From Cardinalis cardinalis (taxonomy: Eukaryota; Chordata; Aves; Passeriformes; Cardinalidae), in assembly GCA_014549065.1 (NCBI GenBank), contig JACDOX010000023.1:2855980-2919979 (forward strand): DNA of 64,000 nucleotides. Reading direction: 5' to 3'. Under the pieces are notes generated by a model. That model had not been told where the DNA came from. It made no database searches and was given only the letters and a program-made list of their open reading frames with translations. Within the stretch, counting starts at the first letter, position 1. The number at the start of each line of letters is the position of its first letter. The position numbers and the translations under genes were made by a program. This document shows, one piece after another, positions 26,281 through 38,600 of the stretch.

Positions 26281-26467
26281 TTGGGGCCCTGTTAGCCGTG
26301 CCTTTTCGAGATCTCCCCGGACGTGACCTGGTGAGCTTCGACGGCTGGACCCCAGAAGCAGCATCACGTTTCNGTAGCTATAACCCATNTCCTTCTTTCC
26401 TCCCTNTTTTCCTGGCCTGCTCCCTTTTTCCCGGATCCCCTCACCAACGCCATACTGCTGTGGTTAT

Positions 26468-26473
26468 TTCAAT
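26468..26473 (+). terminator. LTR polyadenylation signal
   Basis: A single AATAAA sits about 110 bp before the LTR end. A GT-rich stretch follows (TGTGCCTTTGTCGGTTG), as expected for a cleavage site near 26485-26495. It sets the R/U5 boundary and the plus orientation. Confidence 0.75.
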
Positions 26474-26581
26474 AAAACTGCTTTGTTGATTTATTACTGC
26501 AAAAACCCCTGTGCCTTTGTCGGTTGTTTTGCACCGAAAAAAAATCATCGCGCCATTCGTCCACTGGGACGGATCNCGACA

Positions 26582-26586
26582 ATAAG
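26582..26586 (+). repeat. Right target-site duplication of the solo LTR (ATAAG)
   Basis: ATAAG directly follows the GACA end and matches the left copy at 25682-25686. An intact duplication means the insertion is undisturbed apart from loss of the provirus interior. Confidence 0.85.
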
Positions 26587-29500
26587 GCACAATATCTGCA
26601 CACACCTATGTGTATGTTTGTATCTATAAATCCACACAAGGTTGGGGAAGGCTCTCTTACTGNTGTAAACAGGGCAAAACACTTGGGCAGTAACAACAAG
26701 ATTAGAGTTAAGCAGAAATAAAATCATAATGAAAAAAGAAATTATTGCAAGGTAAGTTGTAGTTCCAGAAGCATAACTGTTGAAACTGTGCACACTGCTG
26801 TTATCTAACAGTGAAATTTGGACCCAAATCAAGGCATAGNATCACTTTTCTGTGAAATTTGGCAGAGCACATGATACAGAGTTTACTCTGGCTGTATGCT
26901 TTCCAGATATTTTTATGCCTGGCAGTGTGGTGAAAGTTGGTACCTGATTAAGTTTGAAGCTTGTTGTAGCAAAGATAATCCATCAGAAGTTGCATTGGCC
27001 TAGTGAGTTTACACTAGACCAGTGATTGTTGTCATCTCTCTTTGGTGTCAGAAGTTAGAAATATAAAGCTGAACTTGTACCATTGAACTATGGCCTGAAG
27101 CTGGTGAGTTCTNGCCTTCACCACTTTACCCTGTGTGTGAGTCTGAAGTTCTGGCAAAAGAACTGCTGAATTTCTTTACTATCTAGCATTTCTGCCTTAA
27201 TTTTTGGGGGGTCAAAACTTGGTCTGAGCAGCTCTTTGAAAAGGCAATTAAATAGTTTGAAACTTGAAGCAATCAGTGATTCTGATGCTAAACATTCTCC
27301 AGGAGTAAGATTTCCTTTATTTTCTAAAGATGGTCAGAGTCTCTACTGAGCTGACGTTCACAGAGGGGCATTTACAATGCTGGATTGCCTTCAAAAATTT
27401 TTTGAACCTGCATCTCAAAGGCTTTGTTGTGAGCTTCAGTGGTTTGCAACTGCAGCAGGCCTTCATTCTCCAAAGGCTGTAAACTGGCATCAGGAATTAC
27501 CTGGAGCTGAAAAAAGGACCTGAGCACTGGCCTGAAGTGATTACAGTGATCTAAGGCAGGCACAGGGCAGATGGCCTCCTTCTGCCACATCTGGAGCCGG
27601 CACATTGTCTTACTTTTGGCTTGNGAAGCAGGAGGCTGTTAATAACACAGCCATCAGGTAACAAATGCAGAGGATATTGTGGCCTCAGCAGGAGGAAGGG
27701 ATGAAACTCCCCATAAAGCTAAAGATGTGAGAAGGCATTTTTGGGAAAGTGCCCAGTCATCCAGACCCAGTAAGGAGTCAGATAAGACTCCAAGCCTTCA
27801 TACAACCTTAACAAAAAAGGCTTGCAGGCCTTTAATGGGAGACAGCCAGTTTCACTTCCATCAGCATCATTTCAGCCTTGCATAGGTTCAGGCTGAGCTC
27901 TATATCTGATTAAAACTGGCAGGCAGGAGGAGTTTCACCTTTCATTTTTGTAGCCAAAATTTCTGCTGTACTGGTAGAAAATCATACATAGTGCTAATAG
28001 AAACAGTTTAGCAATATTTTAATAAGTGATCATTTTCATTCTAAGGCATAAATTCCCTGAGGCTTCCTGTGCCCATGAACTCCACTTTATTATGTGGAGC
28101 TTCAGTCTAATTTTCTTCCTCACAAATTCTTGTGCAATCATTATGACTCTGTAGCTCACTTACAAAGGAGGTAGTCGGAGTTGTGCCAAGTTTTGTTAAA
28201 TTTCTGTATGGAAGAATACTGGTCTGGCCCAGCCTGANGACTACCTCATTTTTCTCACATTCTTGAGGAATGTCCCATCCCATTAAAAAGTGCTGCATGG
28301 GAATTATGTATACTGACCTGAGAGCATCAATCAGGTCTGGTTTAGAAGGTATTAATCCTGAAGTCCTACACGTTCAGAACTTTGTTCCTGCTTTCTCTCC
28401 GCTGCTAACTCCTGGCACTTCTAAGTGAACTGTTTATAATCCTAACTGCAAAAAGCAGGCTCTGTATTAAATGTGTATTAGGGTATATAAATTGCACATA
28501 TGTGCCCACAGACATTTGTTTTAAATGCAGTTTTATCCTTCCTAACAAANTCCAGTTTTGACATTATTTTCAGTTGCTAAGGTATCAGATCTAGTACACT
28601 CTTGTATTATAAAATTTAAGTTCTTACACCTTTTTTTGGGTGACAAAACTAGGACTAGTCCATTGCCATCTCTGCTATAATTTTCATGTCCTTCAGCTCA
28701 GGTTGCCTTCAAATCACTCAGCAGCTCCTGTTCCAGTTTTTCCTCTCTCCTTTCTTACGCAGAGAAAAACAAACCCACTGCACTTGATTGATCAAAAGCC
28801 ATTTTCAGGTGTGGAAATAGAACATTAAAGAATTTGAAAACAGGGCTGACGTGACTAACTGCTGCAGTAGTTGCCCTGTCCAGGAAAAGATCTGCCGCCC
28901 AGTCTTGAGGACCNTGGAGGTTTCTGCTGCCATTCAGGAAGGAGCTGATCTGCCTCTGAGCCTGGGATCACAATCCTTCTGACTGGGAAGAGGCCTGAAG
29001 TAAAAGTCCAGGGGCATGTTCATTGTTGCAAAGTAAACTGGGTCTTTAGGTAATGTAGCTTAAAAAACAAAATCATGTAACTGAAGTGGTCATATTTAAG
29101 CTCTGCCCTTCACAGTTACTCTCCTAATTACAAAAATTTGCCAGAGCAACTTCTACACTCGAAAATTAATGGTTTTTACTAAAACAAAAGATAGGAATGA
29201 GTAGCTCCCTGTTATAAAATTAAAAAAGAAGACTGAAGTAGAGGAATGTGCTTCTAAAAAAGTGTAATTTTTTGAGCAAGTATATGTCTGTTTAGAACTC
29301 AGAATTTCTACAAGTGAATGGAAAAAATGGCTTTTTGTATTCCCTTTTACTGCAGACTCTGGGTTTTGTTTGTATCTCTTTCTTAGTGAATAGGTAATTG
29401 TTCTGATAGATAATGGGACTATATTCCAGTAATAGCAGCATTTTTTTTTTTTGTCTAAGAATCTAAAATCCCAATAAGTAGTACAGTAATCTAACATTGC

Positions 29501-32500
29501 ATGCATTTTCAAAGTATGGAAACTTTTCTTCAAATACAGGGTGGCTTGTGGCTTTGAATCCATAAATGAAGGTGTTTTTGCAGACCTATGAGTAGGTTTT
29601 GGTAGCAGTAGGTGACACTACATGAAGGAACAATTCTGTCCTTAAAATGTGACTCTAATAATCACTTTATCAGAGCCTGTATTTACTATTTACTGTTTCC
29701 CACTGAGTACTTACTGCATTTACCCACTTTTCAGCTGAAAACTTTTTGTCTTCCTAGCTAAAACCTCCCCAAACCCTCCTGAGTTTTTGTTTCATGCATC
29801 ATCANTGACAATACAAATAACATGAGCCAAATTATACTGCTACCTCTATCTCTGTAACATCAGCTGTGGTTAGAATATGCCTTCAGCAACNTCTGAAAAG
29901 CCACACTGGTTTGCAGTGTGCTTGTTGGGCACATGAGATGGTAAGGCTTGACTTGACTGCCAGATCTTTGTGGATTTGAAGCTGAGAAACCTCTGTTGGC
30001 CAGCTGAGCAAATTGTATGGTGTAACAGATGAGAGTTAACGAACCTGCATCCATGAATTCTGTAGCCACTCAGGAAATTTTGGCAGCTAAGCCCCACTGC
30101 AAGTTTGGCTTTCATTGCAGATGATGTTAAAAGCATCACATGCATTTTGGTCAGGGCTTTTTTAGTGTTGAAAACAAATAGCTTGGAGATCTTTTGTAAT
30201 GTTTTAATAAAGGAATATAACAAAACCTCCCCAGGGAATACTTTCAAAATATTTATTCTCTTGTCCTCTCTCTCACTCTTCTTAGAAGTTTTCTTAAAGT
30301 GTCACTGCATGTTGCTTTTTAGGTTCATATTATGCACCAAGTAATCAAGTAATAGCTCATTTAATTAATGAGAATTAACTCAAATATCAGGTCAGGTAAG
30401 ACGATCAGTCCAGTCAGCCAGAGTTGCACATTATGATCTCAGGGGCAATCAGGGTTTTTTTTGTTTTTGTTTTTGTTTGTTTGTTTGTTTGGGGTTGGTT
30501 TTTTGGGGTTTTTTTGTTTTGGTTTTTTTTTTTGTGTGTGTGTGTGCATTTCTGCTTCCTTAAAAGATTTGGCTGCATGTTAAACCAAAGGTTTTTGCTT
30601 TCAGACCAATGCAGTCTTTGGATGTTATTCCAGGATTTCCTGTGTGCTCTACATGGCAAGAGATCAAGTCTGTAGTTTGCATTCAATTAAACAGGTCATC
30701 TAAATGAGATCATGAAAATAAGTGTGAGGCATGTATTTGTACAGGAATCACTGCAGCCTTGTCAATACCTCTAGTTAACAAGCACCACAGATTCTCCCAT
30801 AAATTTAGGGATGAGCTGACAAGAAATCAGGTTCATTATGCATTTCAGTATCCCAAAAACCTGTAAAGGAAGTACTAACCAAGGAAAAAAATTATTTGTA
30901 TGGATGAAAGGTTTTTGTTTGCCTTCAAAGGTGCAGTCCTTATCATTTGCCCTGACATCTTGTGTGCAAACACTGGCAGGGTCAAGCCTAAACAATGGGA
31001 AAACTGGTTGTAAAGGCTGCCCATAGCCATGTCTTCCCTTAGTGTGAAAAGAGANCTGCTACAAACGGGTGACTTGTAAGTTGCTTGTTAGGGCAATAAC
31101 TCTTGCTGACAAACGAGCTCTGAGGTGGATGGGGAGGAAAGAAGGGGAAGTTCCCTGATCTCTTTTGTCTCAGTACAATGTGCTGGATTTAATAGAGGCT
31201 GGAAAGACTGAGCAGAACACTGCTGGTGCTTTGAAAAAGTAATGGTTTATTTCTAGCAGGGTTGAGCCAAAACAAGATGTGGTATTTCTACTTTTTTTTC
31301 TTTTCCTTTTTTTGGCCTCCAGAGAAACATTAAAATTGTGGACCTCAGAGCTGATAGGCACCACTACACAGAGGTTTGTCACTTTCCACCTGCATGGATG
31401 CTTTCTCTTGCGCTGTCCCCTTGGAATCCTACCTTTTGTCTGCCAAGTGGAACTAAGTTAAAATACTTTTCTGCTGATTTGGCAGGATTAAGAAATAAAT
31501 TAAAGCACCCTGACTGCCTAGAAGTCTTGTTTTACCAGCTGCTTGCAAAAATCTACTAATGATTACATTTTAAGTCCTTTTAGCACTTTGAGTTCAGCAG
31601 GTTAAGCCTGCTGGACCTAGTGGCATGGGAGTCATGTGTCTCCTGTATCTGAGAGATCAATGTTTTATAGTAGGTTGGCTTAGCAATAAACAGTGAAAAA
31701 AGACCATCACTTTGCACCTAGTTCTATTAAACATCCAGTACTACCTTGCTGAGGTACCTAAAGGCTAAGTAGTCTCTCTGGCAGCCATGGCCACTTCTTG
31801 CCAAGCCAGAGGTGTCATGTGAGCTCATGTAAATCTGTTCCATTCGTGGAAAATGAAAAACTCAAGGACCAAAAGAACATAAAATGTACTTAGGAAGTCA
31901 TTTCACCATCCATGAGGGGTTACTTCATTAAATTTAAACAGATCTGTTTTCTGATTTCACTTAAAATCAACTTAAAGGTAGAATGATTTAAAAAGGTAAT
32001 AAGGAAAATAAAGCAAATATGCTGAACAGATATTCTTAAAAATATATTTCTCTGTTATTTTGCCACAGACCCCATTTTTGCCAAGAATGGACTGTGGCAT
32101 TTGGTATAGTAAAAGCAGATGGCATTTTATTCAAGGGGAATAAAAATTTGAAACAAGACAGTTAAATTTATTGGAATTTGAAAAACTTGGCACAAAAATT
32201 TATTCTTTGAATCTAACCAAGTTTACATGAGCTTACTCAGTTGTAACAGTCTTAGCATCTTTCTCCAAACTCACAGTCTGTCTTGGATCTCTTCATGCCC
32301 AAATTCTTATGCTCTAATGTTTGATTAGAACTGAACAAATTAGATAGAGTTTGTGATGAAAAATCTGTTTTATTTCAAAGCAGTTTTGTCATAATCAACA
32401 ATCAGCTGCAGTAAATTAACCTGGCTCTGAAAAGGCTATGCATTATTTCTTTGGATCTCTTAAATACCTGATTTTCAGAACAAGGATCAGTTTGGATATA

Positions 32501-35500
32501 TTCAAGAAACCTGAGTGACATTTGCCAAAAACATTTGGTGATGGCTTAGTCTTTCAGAATATGCTAAGCATCCCTTTAGGCTTTAAGATACCCNATGGCT
32601 TACAGAGGCCCACACAGATGATTATCAGTTGAATGGGCCCTGTCAGGAGAGATTTTGACCCATGAAAACAAGGACTTCCTAGAGAATAGATAACAAAAAC
32701 CAAAGGTTCATCCAGTCAGCTCTGTTTCTGTAGCTTACAGTAAACAAAGGAGCAATGTGGGCTGGCTGCTTAGTACCTCTTTTCTCTCATTTTTCCATTT
32801 GAATTACTTATGGAGGGCTGGGTTGGTAATCTGGTAGGCTTTATGTAAGAGGCTACTTTTCTCTAGATCAGAAGCAAGATGTTTTAATTTGCTGCCAGGA
32901 TTAAATGATGGTCATTCTTGCTGGTAACTTTCTGCTGGTGCAGTCAATGACTCTTTTGAGNGATTTACTGACCTGGGACCTGGTGAAGCAAAGGATTACA
33001 GGATGAAAATACACAGTGCATAAAACAGGTCACATGTCACCAATAAAAATATCTATAATCCAGTTTTTTTCTTCACATTTCATATGGAACTACATCATTG
33101 ATTTAAGACTGTTCCCTACAAACTACTGCACTAGCTGATTACCACGGTGGTTTTCTGTAACAACCTTCTATTGCTGCAGCCCCATACTTCAGTAGTCCAG
33201 CACACTTCAGTAATGATGGTTGCCTGGTAATACTTTCTCAAAACCCCTTTATTAATAACAGCAAACTTGGGTTTCTTGCAGATGACTTGTAAGTAACCCA
33301 ATAGGGATGATGTATTAAAAGAAACCAAAACCTTTCACTGCAGATCTTTGCTCACAAGTTTGCATCTGCAAAAAGGGTTTTCTGCATCTGAACTTGGCCC
33401 ANTATAAGAAGTAAAGATTATTAAACTGCTCAGACCTGAATGTTGTCAGTGTGTGGTTATATGAAAACATGGAGATTTAGTTTTGGCCCAATACTGAATT
33501 CTCAAGCTTGCTGGAATTGCCTAATCCAGTGTCAATAAGTTTCTCTACTAGAAAAATGAAGTAGTACCCTCTGTAATCCCATGTAAAATAAACCAATCCA
33601 ATGTATTCAGTATGTTGTATGGTCTTTCTCCAAAAGAAAGGGAAAGTCATAGTTTCATATCCTACCACATTCAGTACTTGACCACCTTAAACAAAATTAA
33701 ATCCATTTTGCATTTTCACATCATTTCCAAATGTGTTAACTCCGTGAGTTTTTCTCCTGTAAATAGGTTAAATGAACTCCTTTGTGTTATGCGTAAGAGT
33801 ACTGTTGGGATTTCTGTAAGATTCATTTTAAATATGATTTAAAAAAAAAGACAGTGGTGTTGAGAAAAATATTTCCTGTAGCAGCAGGATATGCTTTTTA
33901 AAAAGAAAAAAACCTGCAAGTCCCAAGCTGGGCTGGAGTCTGTGAAAATCAAAGGCATTTTTTAAAAGATAGAAGACCATGCAGATTTGGCATACTGACA
34001 AAATCCCACTTATGGAATCCATTCAGTGTCTTAGCCACAAAAATTGCAGAAGGAACACCAACGAGATTTTTAGTTTCCAGAATACTGTATTTCTTCCTCT
34101 CTTCTCCCTTCTCTGTACTCATTTCCTGAAAGCTGGCTCATTAAGGAAAGGAAATGGTATTTTTTTAAAGAGCAAATAATTAGCCGTCCCTGAAATTCCA
34201 TCCCATGGGTTATCCCACTCTCTTTGACATACCTACAGTACAATAATTTCATCTGAAGAACTGATTTCATGAGTTTTAATTTCATGTATAAAGTGTATTT
34301 CCAAAAGAAAGCCATCCCTTTTTTAAAAAAATTTTTTACAAAGCAGATGTGTTTATNCCCTGTCATTTTAAGGGAAATATATTAGGTAATTGAATATTTT
34401 CTAAAAAGCTGGATCTTTAAAAACAGCCTGGGATTACACAAAATAGTGAATAAACAACCAGAAAAAAAGCTTCCAAATGCTTGCACATCATTACATTCTT
34501 GAGAGATTTTACTGAGTAGATAAAAATAACCACAGAAGCCCATTTTAAGGGTCAGAAAATGAAAATAAAGACCTGATGATTCTTTATATTCAGTATATTT
34601 TGCTCATTTGCTGACTTACTCCTGAAGATTTGTGCATATCGCCAGGCAGCTTCAAATCACTTGCTTCCTCTGTTTTCATCTGCACACATTGGGAACTCTG
34701 TAAATATCACCAGCCTTCAGCTCCATGAGATTCTGAAGCCAGAATAAAGTGGAATGACNCCCTTCCCCTACCCTGTGAGGGCTCCTCCTGTCCCTTGCCA
34801 GAGGCTGGCACTGTTTTCTGCAAGGTTTCTTTTCCAGGCAGGATCAGCCCTCGGTAGCTCCAGGGCTCTGAGGGAGAACAGTGTGAGTCTCTCAGCCACA
34901 TTACTGCTTCTTTGTCCTTGGTGCTAAGCAAAAACATGCACGGACACAAGCCTCCCACCATCCAATTTCACTCACAGTGCAAAAGCCTGAAGGTGGGGGA
35001 AGGATAGCAGTAATCAGATCTCAGAAGCAGTTGGTCCAAATTGCACGAGAAGCTTTGCTCAAACTTGGCAAGTGTCAGGCNTTCGCCACCGCCAGCTTAT
35101 TCCCTTCCCGCTGCCTGATGGATAACATTAGATGGCTGACCAGACTAATCAAATACAAATGCTTCCAAAGGGGCAAAAAGAGCTTGTGTGGGATGCCATT
35201 GTTGATGGCAGAAGTTTCTTTCCTGTTGCATAGGTTTTCATCCTTGGTACTTGATTTCCAAAGCAGTACTATGTACCAAAGCAGTGGAACTCAGGGGCAA
35301 AGGATGGTGCTGTTGAGAGATGCTGTACAAAGTTCTTGTGGTCCTCCTAGATCCTTGACTACGGAATGATACTGTCTTGGTTACTGCTGTTGAGGGTGTA
35401 CATAGAAAATTGAGCCTATAAATGAGTAATTCAGAGAACACTGGGACCAAAGAGGCCTGATTTCCTGTAAATTCTCATGTTAGGTTTTATAGATCTTTGT

Positions 35501-35524
35501 CCTTTAGTTTTTCAGGTGGCTGGA
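26587..35524. other. Gene-free stretch
   Basis: About 9 kb without a supportable gene. It holds the T/G-rich tract at 30454-30547. A minus-strand open frame at 27372-27605 has evenly balanced amino-acid content and an acceptor-like TTATTAACAG above it, but it lacks a good downstream donor and resembles no family I know. Confidence 0.4.
30454..30547. repeat. T/G-rich low-complexity tract ending in a TG repeat
   Basis: About 94 bp of T runs broken by G (GTTTTT, GTTTG and GGGGTT units), ending in a short TG repeat. On the minus strand it is an A/C-rich tract. It may be the poly(A) end of a decayed retroposon, but no element body is visible. The open frames across it on both strands are produced by the simple sequence. 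Confidence 0.9.
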
Positions 35525-35629
35525 GCATGTATTTGGGCTCTCTTCCATGTGGATTCTCTGGTGTCTAACAACATTTGAGCTCACATTACTCTTCATCTCT
35601 CACTGGTGGCATTAATAGGGTTTCTCTCC
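35525..35629 (-). pseudogene. Decayed C2H2 zinc-finger fragment
   Basis: Read on the minus strand, one frame gives the finger linker GEKPY (from 35629), then C-H-Q, a TGA where the second cysteine belongs, exactly 12 residues (EMKSNVSSNVVR), then H-Q-R-I-H, then a degraded linker MEESPN and the first cysteine of a further finger. The C-x2-C-x12-H-x3-H spacing is therefore exact, and HQRIH and GEKPY are classic for KRAB/poly-finger proteins. Two stops interrupt it: TAA just after GEKPY and TGA at 35600-35602. The next finger breaks off after its first cysteine. Just upstream (about 35640-35690) an out-of-frame CGGF-like segment may be the remains of a preceding finger. This is a dead fragment of a zinc-finger exon or retrocopy. 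Confidence 0.8.
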
Positions 35630-38600
35630 TCTGCCTGCCACATGCTTTCAAAAAAGTGGGTGGAATCTGAGACTCTGAAACCTCCACAAGTGTGGTTGGA
35701 ACCGTGCTTCCTAACACAAGGTTTGAATTTGTCCACAAACGTAGAGCAGTTTTAACTGGGCAAGGGAGCTATAATTCCACTGACTCCAGTGTGGTTGTTG
35801 AAAGGGCCAGGAGGCAAAATTGTACATATGTGAAAAATCCCAGGATTTTAGGAGATGTTCCTTTCAAATTGCAGTAATAAGCAAAAAACACTAAACCAGT
35901 TTCATGGAAGTGAAATTCTACGTTTTTTCACAAAACACAAATATTTTAAAGAATAAATAAAAGGTGCCTCTGAAGCTCTTAGTGGTAGGAATCTGATCAA
36001 ATTGGGAGTCTGATAATCCTGACTCCTACTCTTCTGACCAGGGAACCCTGACAGGAGCAAGGTATCTTATACAGGTTGGTCACAACTCTGAAGAGCTTGC
36101 ATTTTTCAGCCAGGTGCAGCAGTTTCTNCTAATTCACACAGTATATTTATGAGTAATGTCAGACCCCAATCAGTGCCAGACCCTGTTGGCATCTTACATG
36201 ATAACTTAGCAAACAGGGAAAAAAAGNATGGTAACAGAATACTAATATTAGCTTTGTAGGAGAGAAAAGAGATCTGTTGCACATTGATCTCATTAAGTAA
36301 ATGATTTACTGGAATTTCCTCTTGCTTTGCAACTCGCCTGAGAACATATTCGATCTCAACTATCTAAGGCCTGGATAATTTCATCTGGTTCTCTGCCAGT
36401 TATGACACAGCCATTTAACTCTGTCACTTCTCTTGGCCACCTCTATTCAGTGTTTGTTGTTGGCTTCTGTTTCTAAAGTAACAGGACAGTGTTCTCCTAA
36501 GATACCAAGGACATGGCCAACAGGAAACTGGGAGGTCTCATCTGGCTCTGCTTAAAAATGGCTAATCATTGAAAATTTGGTCTGAGGTTGAAAAGGACAG
36601 CACTAGCTTTTTGTTCTTCTTATAAGATTTGGGTTTATATATCCCAGGGGCTAAAAAAAAAATCAGGAGAAATAACAGAAACTACGTAACTGTGGATAAA
36701 TCAGACTTGATTAAGTTTGGTTATCTTAATTCCTGTCTTCAACTAGTTGGACACAAGAAAATCTGTTACCAGTTTCCTTGCAATTTGGAGCTACTAGAAT
36801 AAAATGTAGGGCTAATGAATGATGAAAGGAATTTTTCAAGGAGGTGATTTAGCATGAAAAATAATTAACAAAATAACTTAATTATGACATTTAGACTGCA
36901 GTTTGATATTTCACATTCTCATGTTTAATTCCCATGAATATATAAATGTGCATTTAACATTTGTGAAGATATAAAATAGGGATTGCAGGTCTGCAGGGAG
37001 GGATATGCACATGCAGTGCATATGTGATCTCAATATTGTGATTTCAGTCCAGCTCTTTAATTACTAAGATTCTGACATCATGATATAATGCAGGCATAAT
37101 CAAGATACATTAGAGTCACTTTGGATATCTGAACATGAAGCTGTGGGACGCCAAGAGTTTAACAAATTACCTGATATCTACTAATTTATCACTTGTGCGT
37201 GTTATTGGATTAAAAATAGAAACAGACCTGACTACTGATTTGAGAATCAATAATGGTTTCTAAGGCAGCTGATGAAACTGCTCCAGTACCTGCTGATAGT
37301 AGAGGGAGTCTGACAAGCCAGGGTTTGTGAAGACTGCTCTGTCTGCTTTTGCTAGTTTAAAAAAAAGAGTATTATATGAAATGGCATTTTTATCACCAAA
37401 AGGAGATTTTTATGACTTGTAAATATTGTATGTTGAACAGAGGACACATCTCTACTGACAAATGTATTTAAACAGTAAAAACACCTAATTAGGTTTTATA
37501 GTANCTGTATTTGTCTAGCAGAGAGAACTGATTACAGAAAGATCAATAGACAGGACCATTCATTGCAGCAACCTAAATGCATTTGGGCCAATGGGAGTTT
37601 GGAATGAGCCAGGAATGTACCCTGAATCCAACTCTCTCAGTGCTGGAGGTTGCTGTCCCACATCCANCACTGACTGAAGTATGAATGCATGCTATCTATG
37701 TATCAAATATACCATTATTTCTCACAGACATCAGCGCAGAGGTAAANCCAGGGTTTGCAATGATCAGTGTGCAGGGCACAGCAGCTGAAGTGAGGATGCT
37801 ACAGAGGAGGCATATGATAAAGGAGCATGTGGACCTGGGTGNTCCACAGCCTCACTGGGACACCAGTCAGAAGAGAGAGGTGGGAAGGACAATTTGATAG
37901 AGGCTACACTGGCCTGGCAGCAGGGTCCTTTGAAATGTTGCAGGGGACATCTCTTGACCCCTGCCCTCCCTGTGCTTTGGGCTTACTGTCATTGTCAACA
38001 GCACTGCAGATCCCAGGTCGTTGTGCTGAAAGGGGAAGGTCTTTCCCTCTATCCTTGTTTAGTACCTTTATGCACCAGGCATAATTTCACCCCACATGTG
38101 CTGATTCCAGAAATTAAAAGCTGTGGTATATATGTTTCAAAGTAAAAGTGTGTTTTTTGCAGCCTTTACTCTTGCTACATCAACTGGCTTAGCCTTGGGC
38201 TGTGTAGCCCCCAGATGCACGACTGCCTTCTTCTGTATNGCTCCAGCCTGGAGCATTAAAGAGATCCACTTATAACTTCTTATCAGCACAGCATGAAGAC
38301 AGGAAGAAAATCACTTTTAAGAAACAGCATGCCTTTTAAAATAATCAGCTCAAACTTCTGGTTCAGATTAAGCACAATAAAGCTTAGGTTGCACCCGTAC
38401 TATATCCTTTGGGGAAGAAAACACCACAGAGGCGTTGTTCATAAGAATGGATTAGGCTTGCAAAGATCAGTAACTAGTATAATCTGGAACCTCAATTCAG
38501 ATGCTTTGTTTTTTAAAAATAGGGTTCACTGGGGCAAATGTATGCCAGATGTAACAACTGTGGCCAGCAAAACTAATTATTTCTATTTAAAAATTCCATT

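Larger units (their letters stand above)
25687..26581 (+). mobile_element. Solo LTR of an endogenous retrovirus (895 bp)
   Basis: The element starts TGTG and ends GACA, giving the TG...CA termini of an LTR, and is bounded by a perfect 5-bp duplication (ATAAG). Inside are a TATA box (26276-26280), a polyadenylation signal (26468-26473) and a GT-rich segment just after it, in the order U3, R, U5 on the plus strand. There is no primer-binding site, gag, pol or env next to it, so it is a solo LTR left by recombination between the two LTRs of a provirus. A 5-bp duplication is usual for ERVL-type elements, but this alone does not prove the class. The right 390 bp hold about 19 CpG sites, far above the surroundings, and 24 N bases fall within the element by my count. 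Both suggest a fairly young, multi-copy family. Confidence 0.9.

Noticed and set aside
27372..27636. Exon-like minus-strand segment with balanced composition
   Set aside because: It has an acceptor-like site and an open frame, but no convincing donor in frame and no family resemblance. An internal CAG-GTAATT would split it differently.
29153..29563. 136-codon minus-strand frame
   Set aside because: AT-rich, with lysine and phenylalanine runs produced by homopolymers, and no recognisable motif.
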